14,767 nucleotides of DNA from Candidatus Saccharimonadota bacterium (GTDB taxonomy: Bacteria; Patescibacteriota; Saccharimonadia; Saccharimonadales; Saccharimonadaceae). Below the pieces are notes generated by a model. That model was not told where the DNA came from, did not search any database, and saw only the letters and a list, made by a program, of their open reading frames with translations. Shown here piece after piece: positions 13,711 through 14,767 of the stretch (within the stretch, counting starts at the first letter, position 1; each line of letters begins with the position of its first letter). The position numbers were made by a program, and so were the translations under genes. Where the stretch lies: NCBI GenBank assembly GCA_017652715.1, contig JAGCAL010000090.1:1-14767 (forward strand). Direction: 5' to 3'.

Positions 13711-14313
13711 ATGTTAGTTTATGCATCAAAAATTCTTGGTACAAAAGTAATTAGCGTACAAGCTGGAGGTACAATCGGAATAATCGATGGAATCATCGTC
13801 GAACCAGATAACCTAAAAGTTATTGCCTTTAAAGTCGGCGGACCTCTAGTCGCAAAAAGCGAAAACTACATCCTAGACATTAATAGCATCCGTGAATATT
13901 CTACCTTTGGCATTGTTATCGACCACATTGAAGAACTAGTCGCTCCGAAAGACATTGTTAAAATCGCAAAAGTCCTAGAACTTAATTTTGACCTTATCGA
14001 TCTCAAAGTCGAAACTAAAAAAGGTTCAAAACTCGGCAAAGTCATCGACTATACTATATCGAACGAAGACTTCATAGTCCAACAAATTATCGTTAAACGC
14101 CCGCTTATTAAAAGCCTCGTTGACCCCGAACTAACTATTCCTCGTAAAGAAATAGTCGAAATAACCGATTATAAAATCATCGTAAAAGACGAAGAAAAAG
14201 TTATCAAGAAAAAAGCCGAAAAAGAAGACTTTATCCCGAACTTTGTTAATCCGTTTCGTGAACAAGATTTTGCGCCAGCTGATACGAAAACCCCTGACGA
14301 ACAAGATAATTAA
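13711..14313 (+). CDS. PRC-barrel domain protein
   Basis: The 200-residue protein has two PRC-barrel-like halves. The first is at about residues 3-75 (YASKILGTKVISVQAGGTIGIIDGIIVEPDNLKVIAFKV) and the second at about 85-165 (DLIDLKVETKKGSKLGKVIDYTISNEDFIVQQIIVK...PRKEIVEITDYKIIV). A charged, probably flexible tail follows. PRC barrels occur in RimM and in photosynthetic reaction centre H subunits and generally mediate protein or RNA contacts. The pattern of a pair of PRC domains with a tail is familiar from small bacterial genomes, but no precise role is known. I choose ATG 13711, not the in-frame ATG 24 bp upstream, because the former follows TATAAT by 6 nt. Its last 68 bp overlap the convergent AroA-RecX ORF. 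Confidence 0.8.
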   Translation: MLVYASKILGTKVISVQAGGTIGIIDGIIVEPDNLKVIAFKVGGPLVAKSENYILDINSIREYSTFGIVIDHIEELVAPKDIVKIAKVLELNFDLIDLKVETKKGSKLGKVIDYTISNEDFIVQQIIVKRPLIKSLVDPELTIPRKEIVEITDYKIIVKDEEKVIKKKAEKEDFIPNFVNPFREQDFAPADTKTPDEQDN

Positions 14314-14767
14314 TTAGTTTATCATCATCATACTTAGCACGTTTCTTCGCAATTATTTTTCTAATTTCTTCCTCGTCACTACGTTTTTCTAAAACCCGCT
14401 CAATAGTCTCACGAGAAATTCCTTTCTCAACTAATTCCATTCCGAGCCGCTTCTTTGAAATTCCCTTCTTAACAAATCGATTCTCAACATAAGGCCTTGA
14501 CTTGAATTCCGGCAATACATACAGAGTGACTCCCCGTTGGGATAATGGTGAAGACAATATTATTGATGAGATGAACTGTGAGCTGACATTACCGTAAATA
14601 TTGGTCTCACCGCCAATATAACCAGGTTTAATTAAAATTGGTGCTTTTCCGTTATCTTTAAGTGATTTTGCCTCAATTCCCAGATAGTTAATGGAATTGA
14701 TAAGCAAATCCATTGGACGAGTTTGTAAAGATTCATCGCCTGTTAAAATAACATCATTATCCGATAA
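14246..14767 (-). CDS. Chimeric ORF: AroA (EPSP synthase) fragment joined in frame to the RecX C-terminal part, cut by the window edge
   Basis: The frame is open to the right edge. From 14767 to about 14485 it encodes LTGDESLQTRPM-like EPSP synthase sequence, including GNVSSQFISSIILSSPL (the S-S-Q substrate-binding motif) and FKSRPYVE, which corresponds to S(K/R)PYI/VE in AroA. At about 14485 the match to AroA ends. The next 77 residues read as RecX, for example GISKKRLGMELVEKGISRETIERVL and KLINYLVRQGFSYQLAQNLV, the last two RecX repeats. The rest of AroA, with its catalytic residues, is missing, and so is the RecX N-terminus. The product is unlikely to be an active EPSP synthase, but it could retain RecA-binding ability. 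A deletion that fused two genes, an unusual natural fusion and an assembly chimera are all possible. The stop lies within the PRC-barrel gene (convergent 68-bp overlap). Confidence 0.72.
   Translation of the reverse strand, partial: LSDNDVILTGDESLQTRPMDLLINSINYLGIEAKSLKDNGKAPILIKPGYIGGETNIYGNVSSQFISSIILSSPLSQRGVTLYVLPEFKSRPYVENRFVKKGISKKRLGMELVEKGISRETIERVLEKRSDEEEIRKIIAKKRAKYDDDKLINYLVRQGFSYQLAQNLVHETD

Overview
The window looks like a piece of a Patescibacteria/CPR chromosome, most likely Candidatus Saccharibacteria (TM7). The reasons are its AT-rich sequence, a compact set of ordinary translation and RNA genes (tsaB, tsaC, lepA, pnp, rpsO, truB), a TruB without its usual C-terminal domain, and lineage-typical surface proteins (FISUMP, InlB-like repeat, fibro-slime and LRR proteins). 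TGA, TAG and TAA all end genes normally, so the code is standard. This placement rests on reading the sequence, not on a database search.

Layout from left to right. The 3' part of tsaB and all of tsaC run rightward (1-1078) and serve t6A tRNA modification. A leftward block of three secreted or membrane proteins (1104-3137) ends in a fibro-slime-type protein. Next to it is the C-terminal part of the elongation factor EF4/LepA (3157-4383). A roughly 3.3 kb FISUMP/InlB-repeat surface-protein gene (4447-7704, with one in-frame TAG) follows, then the N-terminal GTPase domain of the same LepA (7846-8391), and then pnp (8433-10610). A structured intergenic region (about 10611-10906) has overlapping divergent promoters that serve pnp and an unrecognised rightward gene (10907-11521). 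Beyond it lie rpsO (11544-11810), an LRR surface protein with a C-terminal VPNTG-like signal (11852-12901), truB and a PRC-barrel gene on the + strand (13038-14313), and at the right edge an ORF that joins an AroA piece to a RecX piece.

The most striking feature is lepA. It is cut exactly between its G domain and domain II, apparently without loss of residues, by a promoter-plus-surface-gene cassette. The cassette is bounded by an 11-bp perfect inverted repeat (4432-4442 and 7822-7832), with a 7-bp direct repeat just outside (4384-4390 and 7844-7850). Each lepA half has its own TATAAT box 6-7 nt before its ATG, so both may be expressed as separate polypeptides.

A second theme is promoter layout. 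Seven start codons lie 6-7 nt after a perfect TATAAT, which predicts leaderless mRNAs. The FISUMP and LRR surface genes and pnp instead have 5' untranslated leaders with Shine-Dalgarno-like sequences. The two surface genes also share an A-rich leader block, and the pnp leader contains a 19-bp perfect inverted repeat around a GC-rich core.
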